DNA of 64,000 bases. It comes from Rutidosis leptorrhynchoides. Lineage: Eukaryota; Streptophyta; Magnoliopsida; Asterales; Asteraceae. Location of the stretch: contig NC_092339.1 in assembly GCF_046630445.1 (NCBI RefSeq), positions 314,525,501 through 314,589,500 on the forward strand. Direction: 5' to 3'. This document shows positions 12,651 to 25,850 of the stretch, one piece after another (the first letter of the stretch is position 1; every line of letters starts with the position of its first letter). The position numbers were made by a program, and so were the translations under genes. Below the pieces are notes generated by a model. The model did no database searches. It saw nothing but the letters and a program-made list of their open reading frames with translations, and was not told the origin of the DNA.

Positions 12651-13983
12651 CATTTAAGGATAGTAACAAACTTCTATATTAAAAGGGATATACACTATTT
12701 ACTCCAAATATATATACACTATACAAAGGTGTTATAAGCTGTCAAGCCGATCGATAAACTCCTAAGAAAAAAAGAGACTTTGATCTAAGCCAATTTTCAT
12801 TCATATCCTTTATCCTTCATAATAAATAATAAACCAAGCTTACATATATTATATTACAAAAATAAATAAACTGTGCTTGTAACTGTTACGAGAACATGCG
12901 AATCTAATAACAACTACTACGTTGAAATAAGGATGATACACGTACACAACCATTTTTTACATATATACAATCAAGTATGTTTTAAAGTGTTGTACAGTAC
13001 AATATTGTAAAGCATATTTAGTTGTGTATATGTAAAAAATGATTGTTTACATATCATTTCCCCTTTGAAATAAGGAGAACATGGTCAAATGAGACCCTAT
13101 TGGTTACACGGGACATATGTGACACATTTTCCATACACGTACAACTGTTTTATTTGTTAAACCGCTACTGGGCTAATTTGAATTATTTGGGCTACTACAA
13201 ACTGGGCTGAAACTTGGACTTCACACGGACTGACCTTTTTTTCAGTAACGAACGGGCCTGTTAATGATTGTCGCAACATGCCCATGCTGCTATCAATATC
13301 ATGGGATGGCGTTCAGTTGCTACTGTGATAGATAAAAATAACTATATAATAATAATCCCTCTTGACATAGGTGTGAGGGCAAACTATTTTCAAATAGTGG
13401 CTAAATCATAGGGGATGTGGCGGAGTTAGGAAAGGATGACTAGTACAAAGCGATTTGATGTAGCTAATTATTATTTCACCTTGGCCGGCCATGTTTGATT
13501 AGAGCTCAATGGATTTAATAGTAAGAAATTTAATATACTTAAGAATAAAAAATTCAAATAAGTTCGAATTTCCATTTAAGTCATGAATCTTTAGTAACTG
13601 CCCTATTAACTACCCATATACATGGTTATTTTAGTTAATTTTTTTTATTTTTTTTTGGGTAAATGAGATCACCCGGTGAATATTGCTAACATGAAGGAAA
13701 AATAGGTCAGATACGTCTTATTTAAATTCAGACAACAAAACCTAATAAGAAAAAAAAAAAAAAAACAAAAAGGGTCCTTGTAACTTTAATTTCACAAACT
13801 GATCTTAAAGGCGAAAAGCTCTTCATCAAATAACACCTACAAATTATAATCCCTAAAACAAATCGAATAGAATCAAAATTAATTACCATTCCACCTATCA
13901 AATTCGTATAAAATCAAAACCCATATTGTTCTATCTTTACCTTCTTATTTTAATTATGGAAAATGCTAAACATAGCCCTTAAG
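12651..13983. other. Intergenic AT-rich DNA
   Basis: I see no coding frame, element terminus or RNA gene. There are A or T homopolymers near 13640 and 13749. Some of it may be decayed element sequence that I cannot assign. Confidence 0.5.
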
Positions 13984-14170
13984 ACTACGTTTAAGCTTAC
14001 CAAATTTAATTTAATTTAATTTAATTTATATAACATAATCCTGTCATGAATAACATTATTAATCAAATTATATAAAGTAAGTCGTTATTAAAAATGAAAT
14101 ATTTAAACTTTGTAATTAATTAACCACAGTTAACCTAAATTTGGTAAGCTTAAACGTATCCTTACGTAGT
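13984..14170. mobile_element. Small inverted-repeat element (MITE-like)
   Basis: The left arm, ACGTTTAAGCTTACCAAATT (13987-14006), is repeated inverted as AATTTGGTAAGCTTAAACGT (14138-14157). The arms extend imperfectly outward (ACTAC.../...GTAGT at 14166-14170). The core is AT-rich with a (TTTAA)n stretch near 14007-14030. It would form a strong hairpin. I could not assign the superfamily. Confidence 0.6.
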
Positions 14171-14436
14171 ATCATATTTACTTTAGTTCTCTAACAAAAT
14201 TTTAATTGTCTATTAATTGTCTATGTCTATTGTCTATTGTCTAAATGTTTTTATATTAGGATATTAGCATAAATTTCGTTGGATTGTTATAGTATTCATG
14301 TTATTGGAAATGGCTGCCGGAAGTAGCAATTTGAGTTTTTCAAGTTTTGTTACATTTTTATATTTCTGTTTGATACGATGTATTGAGGTTTGCTCCTGAT
14401 TTCAACAGTTTTAAATCATTACCTTCAACAAACTCT

Positions 14437-16152
14437 CACAGGAAGATGCCAACTCACTCGAAGTACCGTTCCTTGACGATGAAATTTGGGATACTATAAG
14501 AGATTTTGACCCTTCGAAGGCGCCGGGTCCGGATGGTTTCAACATGAGCTTTTTTTAAAAATTTTATTGGTTGATAAAAGATGATTTAAAAATGGCTATT
14601 GATTGATTTTGATCCCATGAGTGCATCTCTAATGGATGCAATGCATCATTCTTCACTTTGATACCGAAAAGGAAAGATCCATTGAACCTTGGGGACTATC
14701 GGCCGATTAGCCTCATTGGAAGCTACTACAAAATTATCTCTAAAATGCTTGCTAATCGCCTCCAAAAAGTTATCCATAAAATCATTGGGTCGGAGCAAAG
14801 CGCTTTCATAAAAGGTAGATATATTCTCGATGGTATTTTAGTAGCGAATGAGGTGGTTGAAGACTTGAAATTTCAAAAGAAGAAAAGTCTCATTTTCAAG
14901 GTAGACTTCATGAAAGCCTTTGATAGTATTAATTGGGGATTCCTCTTCACCGTATTGGAATGTCTCGGTTTTGGGCATAAATGGAGATCATGGATATTGG
15001 CTTGCTTAAAATCGGTGGCTATCTCCGTCCTAGTAAACGGTTCTCCAACCAAAGAGTTTAATCTCCAAAGAGGGGTCCGTCAAGGTGACCTGCTATCACC
15101 TTACCTTTTTATAATGGCCGCTGAGGGACTCAATTTGCTCACGAAACATGCTTTAGAGGTTGGACTTTTTAATGGCCTTGATATTGGTTCTGATAATATA
15201 AGGTTATCGCATCTTCAATATGCCGACGATACTATTTTTTTCGGACGTTGGAGCAAACGTAATGCCGGTAATCTTGTCAAACTTCTTAAGTGCTTTGAAA
15301 TTTTCTCGGGATTAAAAGTAAACTTCTCAAAGAGTTGCCTTTATGGAATTGGTGTGCAACAAGTAGCTTTAGAAGAAATTGCGAATTACTTGGATTGTCG
15401 TGTAGGCACTTTCCCTTTCACTTATCTTGGGGTTCCCATTGGTCAAAAAATGAAAAATATCTGAGATTGGGATAAAGTCGTAGAGAAGTTTCACTCAAGA
15501 TTAGCGGGTTGGAAATCAAAAATGTTGTCATTTGGAGGTCGTCTTACCCTAATCAAATCGGTCCTGAGTAGCCTTCCGTTATATGCCTTCTCCCTATTCC
15601 GTGCTCCTTCAAGTGTCCTCAATTTGCTAGAAGGTTTGAGACGTAATTTCTTTTGGGGCGGGTCGGGTGACATCTCGAAAATTTCATGGGTTAAGTGGAA
15701 AAAAGTTTTGCTACCTTTTGAGGGCGGGGGTTTGAATATCGGGTCGCTTAAGGCGAAAAATCTTTCCTTGCTTGGTAAATGGTGGTGGCGTTTTTTTAAA
15801 GAAAAAGACGCCTTTTGGGTTAAAATAATTAAAAGTCTCTATGGGAGGGATGGGGGGTTGGGTACTTATGATCTTATTGTGGCTCGTAACAGGAATTCAA
15901 TTTGGAATGGCATCCGCGCTGCTGGTTTTCTTTTAGATGAACTCAACATTTCCTTCTCCAAATTCTTCGTGAAGTCTGTTAACAGAGGGGACGATACGAG
16001 ATTCTGGTTGGACGCATGGATAGGCAATCTACCTTTTGCTCTTCGTTTTAATCGTCTTTTTCGCCTAGAAACCAACAAAGATGCTCTAGTAATAGATCGT
16101 CTAATCAACTGTGGTAGCAATGGTGAGTGAACTGCCTCGTGGAACTGGTGCC
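14437..16152 (+). pseudogene. LINE reverse transcriptase (upstream half)
   Basis: This is the LINE ORF2 region for target-primed reverse transcription. APGPDGFN lies near 14520-14545, and the long open parts are 14658-15464 and 15522-16130 in one frame. RT blocks seen are LIPKRKDPLNLGDYRPISL, QSAFIKGRYILDGILVANEV, DFMKAFDSINW (the first catalytic Asp), LQRGVRQGDLLSPYLF and the catalytic LQYADDTIFF at about 15213-15242. The linker GGRLTLIKSVLSSLPLYAFS and the NWCRNFND stretch before the zinc knuckle follow. There are several in-frame stops (near 14556, 14605, 15462 and 16127). The insertion at 16158 cuts it off. Confidence 0.9.
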
Positions 16153-17207
16153 GAAACTTTAACGACCTGTCAAAGTGCACTTGACGACCATCGTTATCTT
16201 GGTCCCACAACTTGATCATAACTCTATATGAATTTGATAAATAACCTTGCATTCTTTATTTAAAAATAATTTTCTATAAAAGAAACCTACCAAAATATGT
16301 ATGTTTAGAAAAATCATACATTATTACTTAACCAAAAGTTGACCAAAACAAGATCAACAACATCCACTACTAAATGTATCAAAATAGAATGCAAGTTAAT
16401 TTTTAACAAAAGCTGCCATCATAAATATGCAGACTCTCTAAGCACAGCGGAAGCAATCAATTATGAACCTGAGAATAAAACATGCGAGTAACTGTCAACA
16501 AAAATGTTGAGTGAATTATAGGTTTAATATTGCAAACAATATTTAAATTTAAACCATAAAAATTTATGTTTGAAAACATAAAAACTCCTTTTTGGACCAC
16601 AAAATTATATGCTAGAAAATATATAAAAATATTATTCCATTTTTCGTGAGCCACCTGGTAACCACTTAACCATTTATTTACCCTTGACAAACACAGTAAA
16701 TAATATACACCGAACAAGTGTATCTTCAACTAAATACGAAGTACTAAACATTCCGATTATAAATTGCTAGCGCGACTAGCTCGAAATGGGGTTGTCAAAC
16801 CCGATAGATCTATCCGTAGGATTCGCGTTCACCAGTAGAAACCAGTGATTACAGTTACCAGACTAGAAAATATTTTTGTTCAACTCACAATGAATAATTT
16901 AAATCAACTTCCACTTGTGTCCAAAATATAAAATAAATTGCATGTATTCTCATCCCAAAAGAGTTAAAATAGAAAAATGGGACTATAACTCACCTTAATA
17001 GTAAACGAAGTAACCACACAATATGCGAACAACAAATGAAGTAAAGTGATCAGGAATGATCACAACGCCGACCTATAAATAAAGCAGGTCGATATAAATA
17101 ACTAACTTAGGTCAAGTCTTAGTATGATAGCTATTGTACATGTTGCAAGTAGGCATAGAACAATACTCAACATGCATCGGTTTGATCGGAACAGCGTACG
17201 GACACAC

Positions 17208-17430
17208 ACTTTCTATTTTTAGAAAGTTTCTATTTTTAGCAGGTTTCCATTTTTGGAAAGTTTCTATTTTAGGAAAGTTTCTATTTTAGGAAAGTTTCTA
17301 TTTTAGGAAAGTTTCTATTTTAGGAAAGTTTATATTTTTGGAAAGTGTCCGAATTTAGAAAGTTTCCATATTTAGAAAGTTTCTATTTTTAGAAGGTTTT
17401 TAAGTTAGGAAAGTTTCGTTAATTAGAAAG
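17208..17430. repeat. 17-bp tandem array
   Basis: About a dozen units of GGAAAGTTTCTATTTTA lie in tandem. The central four are nearly perfect (17255-17330) and the flanking units are degenerate. A second cluster of AAAGTCAA-type repeats follows at about 17427-17485. All of this is inside the 3.35-kb solo LTR. Confidence 0.9.
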
Positions 17431-20307
17431 TCAACAAAAGTCAACTGAAAGTCAAAGTCAATCGAAAGTCAACTCAAAAGTCAACCTTGGTCAAACATAG
17501 ACAACATAAATTTTAAAAGTGTAAGTTATAATAATAATATAAGTTATAATGTTAATTAAAGTTAAATATGTATAATTATGTCATAACATAAGTTTAATTA
17601 AATTAAAATGAATTATTAAAGTTAATATAAGTTTAAATGATATAATTAATATAACATAAGTATTTAACTAATTAATTAAATATTAGTCATAATATAAGTA
17701 TTATTAATTAATAATAAATTTTAATCCTATCATAAGTATTATTTATTAATAATGAATTATTAATCATATCATAAGTTTCTAATTATAATTATTAAACCAT
17801 AAGTATTTAATAATTAAATTATAATTAAATAATAACTAAGTCTTATAATAATTAAATAATTAATTAATCCTTATTATAAGTCTTATTATAATAATCTCAT
17901 AATATAAGTTTAATACTTATCATAAGTATTTTTCATTAATAATAAAAGTATTATTAATCATAAGTTTAATTAAAAGTTTAATTAAATCATAAGTAATTAT
18001 TAAATGATATAATAAATATATATCATAAGTCTTAAATTATAATAATTACTTTTTATATCATAAGTAATTTAATAATGATGAAAATCATTATTTATATCAT
18101 AAGTTTTAATAATTAACCATAAGTTTTAATCAAAAGTTCATCGGGTCATATCTTGAGCCCCGGGTGTTGGTTTTCGGCGAGCCTTATATATATCTCCGCC
18201 TAATCAAACCACCCGACACATTGGTGCACTCAAGAACACCCTAATAACAGTAACCAAGTCATGATGATCAGCCATTAGACAACTTGGAACTTTAATCCGT
18301 TCAAGAACGTGTTTTAGTCATAACGAGTGATCCGTGGCTCGGATTTAGATGACCCGAACATGAAAGTTCATTCCATCATCAATCCTAACACACCAACACA
18401 CCCTAAGGTCTCTAAAAGTGGTCACAAAGTTGGACCAAACCTGGTTCAATTCATTTTCATAATTTAATCTTAACAGAACACCATTTTAATCATATCTAGA
18501 GCTCCGGAAATCGAAATGACATGAATCCGGAGTCTAAAATTAATGTGACGATCGCTCCAAATCCATTTGGCCGAATACGTCATTCATTGATTTCATTGCG
18601 AGGTATTTGACCTCTATATGATACGTTTTATAAACATTGCATTCTTTTGAAAAGGCACACCATAAATGAATATTAATTAAAGGTTTTCGACATCTGATGA
18701 TTTCTACATATAAACAATCACCTTATATAATAGTTTACAACAGTTCTTCCGTTGACAATGCAGTCTAAATAAGGTACATGGTGATGAATTGGTGAATGCA
18801 ACGTTTTCTTGAAAAATATGTCATGTAAGACTCCATGCACATAGCTTGTCTATCATATAAGCAAACAGCGGAAGACTTCTAGGGAACCTGAGAATAAACA
18901 TGCTAACAAGTGTCAACACAAAGGTTGGTGAGTTCATAGTTTTAGTGTTTCGCATAATCTGCATATAAAAGTGGATAACAAGATTTCAGTTGTTTCATCC
19001 AGAAACGTTTATCAAAATATTCTACGAAATTGAGCACCCTGGTAACTAAACTTAACGTATATATAATTTGTACCCTTTGTATAATCATCTTAATAATACA
19101 CGTAAACCAACGTGTACGCTTCTCAAATAGCATACGTCCGTTAAAAGGCTAGTGCTCTAGCTCGGACGGGGATATCAAGCCCTATGGATCCATATACTAC
19201 TACTCGCGCCCACCAGTTCTTATAACCGGCAGTTACTAGTTACTAAAGCTAAGGGATTTTCGGTTCAAACTCAGTGTAGAATTTAGTATGTACTTGTATC
19301 CATTGTGTTTGAAATAAAGTGCATGTATTCTCAGCCCAAAAATATATATTGCAAAAGCAATTAAAAAGGGAGCAAATGAAACTCACGCATATAATTATTG
19401 TAAAACAGTTACTAAAGCATTTGCATGTATTCTCAGCCCCAAAAATGTAAAGAGTAAAAGGGGATCAATGAAACTCACCTTAGCAGCATATAAAGTCGTT
19501 CACCAAAATGTGATCGAAACTCGGATTACCAAATAACCGTAGATCTCAACCTAGAGAACATATGTTGGTCAATAAATGGCTATCAAGCTAGGTCAGGTCA
19601 TAGTGTATAACAATCCTAATGCTCGAGATCGACATACAAAAGTTATCCAAAGTCGTTTCAAAAAGTCAATTTTGACAATAATTTAACAAAACGAGACGTG
19701 CCTTATATATGGATTCATTTACTTGCCTGGTAATATTCAAAAATCCAATTTATCATTCTTACAAACAAGTTTCAAAAGCAATTTCAATCAATGTCAATCA
19801 TAATTCAGTTGATCATATCTTTTAATTCGTTCACCGAAATTACGCGATTTCTAAATGAAAAGTTATTGATTTTTCGCCAGCTTTCCAAAAACATGCATAT
19901 CATATACCTTTTATCAGTAATATATGTATTTACTTCGTGATTCATCGTAACTGTTTAACAACAAAATTTAGCGTACAATAATGTATAAATATATACACTC
20001 GAGCACTAGTATGTATACACTATTAATTTATAAAATATAAAATATAAATGCTTACGTATTAATATTGAGATTCAATATTGTAGAAAAGTACGTAGACACA
20101 ACAGAGATGATAAACACTAGATTTGATTCATAAATATACCCTCGAACATTACCCATAACCTCTTTGGCAATAACTCATAATTTCCTTAGCTCTATCCCGC
20201 TCTTAAAACCATTTTGAAAGTGACACACTCATAACCTCGTCGTAGTATTTTATGTATAATACTAATTAATAATATTAATAATAATAAGATTAATAATAAT
20301 ATTAATC

Positions 20308-20308
<1 letters not shown>

Positions 20309-20354
<46 letters not shown>
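20309..20354. repeat. (TAA)n microsatellite
   Basis: About 15 TAA units, preceded by imperfect ones, lie inside the 2.9-kb solo LTR. The poly-Leu open frame over it is an artefact. Confidence 0.93.
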
Positions 20355-20355
<1 letters not shown>

Positions 20356-20408
20356 TAAATATGGAGTATGATATGTATGTGTGTAAGACAGAGACCAAAA
20401 TGCTCGAG

Positions 20409-20486
20409 CTTTTATAGGTGTGGCCTGATTCTGATGCCCATGCGATCGCATGGGTTTTATGCCAATTTGCCATGCGATCGCATGGC
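20409..20486 (-). promoter_or_regulatory. LTR promoter: TATA box with two upstream palindromes
   Basis: On the minus strand a CTATAAAAG box lies at 20409-20417. Upstream in that sense are two perfect 18-bp palindromes: CCCATGCGATCGCATGGG (20437-20454) and GCCATGCGATCGCATGGC (20469-20486). Their centres are 32 bp apart, close to three helical turns. The sequence fits a U3 promoter with paired binding sites for a dimeric factor. That role is inferred. Confidence 0.6.
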
Positions 20487-21915
20487 CGTCAGATCCAGCT
20501 CACATATTTTTTTGTAATTTTGTTTGTCGACATAATTTAATATAATATATATAATATATTTAATTTAAATAATTAATTATATATTATATTAAATTCACAT
20601 GCATAGTTGACTTGTAATTTTTGTTCCGATAAGTCGTACGTCATCACTCGACTTATGTCCCGGTTCTGGTTTTTCGAGTGTCCCTTCGTACGTTGAGAAA
20701 ACTTGTACATTACGTTTCGCGACTCGTACATTTGTCAAAATATAGTCTTAAATTATTCCTAAACTATACTACTCAAAGTATATCTTAAACTTTCGAGTAT
20801 TTTGGTCATTTACTTCTATAAATCATCGTCTCGTTATTTGTTATTTTATTATATATATAATAACAGATTATTTTATGACCAAGTTAATATTATATTTAAA
20901 TATATATATTCAATATTTAATAAACACATTTTTAAAATACATAACACAGGTTATTCATATATCTAATTCCAACAGTTAATATTCCTTATTATTGTATGTG
21001 TCCAAGTTACGTTATTTAAACAAACACTTTATCATTTGTTCCGAATACCGTTAAAAATGAATGATTTCTCAAATCAACGTGGACCTCTCAATAGAGACCC
21101 GTAATGATATCATAATCCTTAAGAGACTCAGTAAATGTCTTTTACTTGAATCGTTTGGCATAATCTTTTAACTCCGTAGTTAAATATATCAATCAGGTAA
21201 TCAATCAAATAAGATTAATGCACAGTATCATATACCCAACACTTAGTTACGTTTTCAAGTTATAGTATATGTATCTATTTACATATAATTATTCATGCAT
21301 CATCGTGAATAAACGAAAGGTAATTGAATAGTTCAAGAATTTTGAGATTCAGTTTAACAGACTTTGCTTATCGTATTGAAATCATATAAGATTAAGTTTA
21401 AATTTGGTCGAAAATTTTCGGTTCATCACAATTAATGTATTGATGAGAGGAACTCATCTAAACACTTTAATTTCACTTTTATATCAGTTACCTAATCATA
21501 AATGAACGAAAATGCTACTGTCCCAATTCAATCAAACAGAAAACATATATATTTGAGCATTTCTACGCATACAATCATCAATACAATAACATGTAATCAT
21601 CATACTATCAATATAACATCAAAATACAGAAAATATAAGAAAAATTAAAAATCTAGGGTTAGGGTTTATACCCTAATCAATAATCAAGTGGTATGATCAT
21701 GTAGAGAAGAACGAGAGGAACGCGATGATGATGAAAGCCCTATGATCCAAGCAATAATTTTTGGTGAATTGATGATGATGTTGAGGTGTTGGGAGACGGC
21801 CACAAGAAGAAGGGAGAGAGAAGGAAGTTTAGGTTTAAGGAAAAATGGAAATGAAGTAGTGATAAATGAATTAAAATGGGAAAAGGCTTAAGAAAAATAA
21901 AATAAAAACCAAATT

Positions 21916-21931
21916 CCCCCCCCCCCCCCCC
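21916..21931. repeat. C16 homopolymer
   Basis: A run of 16 C residues lies 21 bp before the nested solo LTR at 21953. Confidence 0.95.
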
Positions 21932-21952
21932 TTAAGGGGTATTCGGCCGAAT

Positions 21953-24900
21953 TGAAATGTCCCGTTCATATTGATTATAAACGTTCCATATTAATTGATT
22001 TCGTCGCGAGGTTTTGACCTCTATATGAGACGTTTTTCAAAGACTGCATTCATTTTTAAAACAACCATAACCTTTATTTTATCGATAAAGGTTTAAAAAA
22101 CATTACGTAGATTATCAAATAATGATAATCTAAAATATACCGTTTACACACGACCATTACATAATGGTTTACAATATAAATATATTACATCAAAAATAAG
22201 TTTCTTGAATGCAGTTTTACATAATATCATACAAGCATGGAATCCAAATCTTGTCCTTATTTTAGTATGCAACAGCGGAAGCTCTTAATAATCACCTGAG
22301 AATAAACATGCTTAAAACGTCAACAAAAATGTTGGTGAGTTATAGGTTTAACCTATATATTATCAAATCATAATAATAGACCACAAGATTTCATATTTCA
22401 ATACATCCCATATATAGAGATAAAAATCATTCATACGGTGAACACCTGGTAACCGATATTAACAAGATGCATATAAGAATATCCCCATCATTCCGGAACA
22501 TCCATCGGACATGATATAAAAACTCGAAGTACTAAAGCATCCGCTACAACGGATGGGGTTTGTTGGGCCCAATAGATCTATCTTTAGGATTCTCGTCAAT
22601 TAGTAGACTGGTTTACTAATTCTTAGGTTACTAAGCAAAAGGGGCATATTCGGCTTCGATCGTTCAACCATAGAAAGTAGTTTCATGTACTTGTTTCTAT
22701 TTTGTAAAACATTTATAAAGCTGCATGTATTCTCATCCCAAAAATATTAGATTTTAAAAGTGGGACTATAACTCACTTTCACAGATTTTTACTTCGTCGG
22801 GAAGTAAGACTTGGCCACTGGTCGATTCACGAACCTATAACAAATATGTACATATATATCAAAGTATGTTCAAAATATATTTACAACATTTATAATACGT
22901 TTTAATGTTTTAAGTTTATTAAGTCAGCTGTCCTAGTTAGTAACCTACAAGTAGTTGTCCATAGTTAGATGTACAGAAATAAATTGATATATATTATCTT
23001 GACCCAATCCACGACCCAGTGTATACACGTCTCAGGCTAGATCACAACTCAAAGTGTATATATTTTTGGAATCAACCTCAACCCTGTATAGCTAACTTCA
23101 ACATTACTGCATATAGAGTATCTATGGTTGTTCCAAATAATATATATAGATGGGTCGATATGATATGTCAAAACATTTGCATACGTGTCTATGGTATCCC
23201 AAGATTACATAATATATTAAAATATATATATTATACAATATAAGTTAGCTAGGATATGATTAATATAGATTTGTTACCAATTTTCACGTAGCTACAACAA
23301 GTAAAAATATCCAATCTTGTTTTACCCATAACTTCTTCGTTTTAAATCCGTTTTGAGTGAATCCAATTGCTATGGTTTCATATTGAACTTAAGTTTATGA
23401 ATATATACAGAAAAAGTATAAGTTTATAGTTAGAAATATAGGTTACAAGTCGTTTTTGTAAAGGTAGTCATTTCAGTCGAAAGAACGACGTCTAGATGAC
23501 CATTTTGGAAAACATACTTCCACTTTGAGTTTAATCATGATTTTTGGATATAGTTTCATGTTCATAAGAAAAATCATTTTCCCAGAAGAACAACTCTTAA
23601 ATCAAAGTTTATCATAGTTTTTAATTAACTAACCCAAAACAGCCCGCGGTGTTACTACGACGGCGTATATCCAGTTTTACGGTGTTTTTCGTGTTTTTAG
23701 GTTTTAAATCATTAAGTTAGCATATCATATAGATATAGAACATGTGTTTAGTTGATTTTAAAAGTCAAGTTAGAAGGATTAACTTTTGTTTGCGAACAAG
23801 TTTAGAATTAACTAAACTATGTTCTAGTGATTTCAAGTTTAAACCTTCGAGTAAGGTAATTTTATATATATGAATCGAATGATGTTATGAACATTATTAC
23901 TACCTAAGGTTTTGTGGATAAACCTACTGGAAATGAGAAAAATAGATCTAGCTTCAAAGGATCCTTGGATGGCTTGAAAGTTCTTGAAGCAGAATCATGA
24001 CACGAAAACAAGTTCAAGTAAGATTTCCACTCGAAATAAGATTGTTATAGTTATAGAAATTGAATCAAAGTTTGAATATGAGTATTACCTTGTATTAGAA
24101 ATATATCTTACTGTAAATAAGAAAGATTTCTTGAGGTTGGATGCTCACTTTACAAGATTGGAAGTAAGCTAGCAAACTTGGAAGTATTCTTGATTTTATG
24201 AAACTAGAACTTATAAAATTTATGAAGAACACTTAGAACTTGAAGATAGAACTTGAGAGAGATCAATTTGATGAAGAAAATTGAAGAATGAAAGTGTTTG
24301 TAGGTGTTTTTGATCGTTGGTATATGGATTAGATATAAAGAATGTGTAATTTTGTTTACATGTAAATAAGTCATGAATGATTACTAATATTTTTGTAATT
24401 TTATGAGATATTTCATGCTAGTTGCCAAATGATGGTTCCCACATGTGTTAGGTGACTCACATGGGCTGCTAAGAGCTGATCATTGTAGTGTATATACTAA
24501 TAGTACATACATCTAAAAGCTGTGTATTGTACGAGTACGAATACGGGTGCATACGAGTAGAATTGTTGATGAAACTGAACGAGGATGTAATTGTAAGCAT
24601 TTTTGTTAAGTAGAAGTATTTTGATAAGTGTCTTGAAGTCTTTCAAAAGTGTATGAATACATATTAAAATGCTACATGTATATACATTTTAACTGAGTCA
24701 TTAAGTCATCGTTAGTCGTTACATGTAAATGTTGTTTTGAAACCTTTAGGTTAACGATCTTGTTAATGTTGTTAACCCATTGTTTATTATATCTAAAGAG
24801 ATGTTAAATTATTATATTATCATGATATTATGATATATTAATATATCTTAGTATGATACATATACAGTTAAATGTTGTTACAACGATAATCGTTACATAT

Positions 24901-25394
24901 ATGTCTCGTTTCGAAATCATTAAGTTAGTAGTCTTGTTTTTACATATGTAGTTCATTGTTAATACACTTAATGACATGTTTACTTATCATTTATCATGAT
25001 TAAACATAGTGTATCAATATCTTAATATGATTCATATGTATTTAGTAAGACGTTGTTATAACGATAATCGTTATATATATCGTTTCGAGTTTCTTAATTC
25101 AATAAACTCAATTTTATGTATATAACTCATTGTTAAAATACCTAATGAGATACTTACTTATCATAATATTATGTTAACTATATATATAATCATATATATG
25201 TCATCATATAGTTTTTACAAGTTTTAACGTTCGTGAATCACCGATCAACTTGGGTGGTCAATTGTCTATATGAAACCTATTTAAATTAATCAAGTCTTAA
25301 CAAGTTTGATTGCTTAACATGTTGAAAACACTTAATCATGTAAATAACAATTTCATTTAATATATATAAACATAGAAAAGTTCGGGTCACTACA
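21953..25394 (-). mobile_element. Solo LTR related to the young Tekay-like LTRs
   Basis: It begins TGAAATGTCCCGTTC and ends TTCGGGTCACTACA, and aligns almost end to end with the LTRs at 45986-49237 and 55838-59088. It is visibly more diverged than those two are from each other. The flanking pentamers CGAAT (21948-21952) and CAAAT (25395-25399) look like a target duplication with one later change. The shared motif is at 22272-22342. It is 3442 bp long, with no internal region. Confidence 0.87.
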
Positions 25395-25850
25395 CAAATG
25401 GGGTAAGGTGGACCCCATTTGTGGGCCATTTTCATGTTTTGATAAATTGCTTGTGGCCCGAATGCCCGATTGAAGCCCGAGACTCGAAAACGCTACTACA
25501 CGATTGAAAATTCGGAGAGATAACAAATACGCGACGAAAAATATATATAAACACTATATATATTCATATGACATTAAAATATCATATTTAAAATAATTAA
25601 AATTTAAAAATCCCAAAAGCTTGGCCGTTGGTTTGAAAACCGAAAAGATTCGCCGGATAGAAATCCGCGACACGTAGAAACGTACGAATTAAAATATGAA
25701 TACAAATATTCACATAGCACAAAATAATTAATATATTATTATAAAAATAATAATATAGGTCACAGAAATGACGTGGCACGAATAACAGTTAACGATCATT
25801 AAATAATTAACGGCAAAAGATAACGGAAAAAGTAGGGTCGTTACAGAAAC

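Larger units (their letters stand above)
18544..21430 (-). mobile_element. Solo LTR, 2.9 kb, same family as 4317-10306
   Basis: It begins TGTGACGATCGCTCC and ends TTCGGTTCATCACA. A perfect ATTAA duplication flanks it (18539-18543 and 21431-21435). The shared LTR motif lies at 18866-18934, 322 nt from the 3' end in minus sense. Its 5' end matches that of the 4.1-kb solo LTR (GAGATTCAGTTTAACAGACT near 21341-21360). No coding content. It carries a recognisable promoter (TATA box at 20409-20417) with two perfect palindromes just upstream. Confidence 0.85.
16158..25845 (-). mobile_element. Solo LTR of a long-LTR gypsy-like element, carrying two further solo LTRs
   Basis: A perfect GAAAC duplication flanks it (16153-16157 and 25846-25850), inside the LINE. 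Its ends are TTTAACGACC and GGTCGTTACA, where the first is presumably a decayed TGTAACGACC. Subtracting the nested elements at 18544-21430 and 21953-25394 leaves about 3.35 kb with no coding sequence. It has the shared long-LTR motif at 16445-16515, 287 nt from the low-coordinate end, so its sense is minus. A 17-bp tandem array and an AT-rich block (17500-18130) lie within it. Confidence 0.8.

Noticed and set aside
17208-17430. CRISPR-like array
   Set aside because: Units are directly adjacent with no unique spacers, in a plant LTR.
20437-20486. GCGATCGC-containing palindromes as cyanobacterial HIP1 sites or contamination
   Set aside because: They lie within a plant LTR bounded by a clean duplication; only two copies and the surroundings are AT-rich plant sequence.
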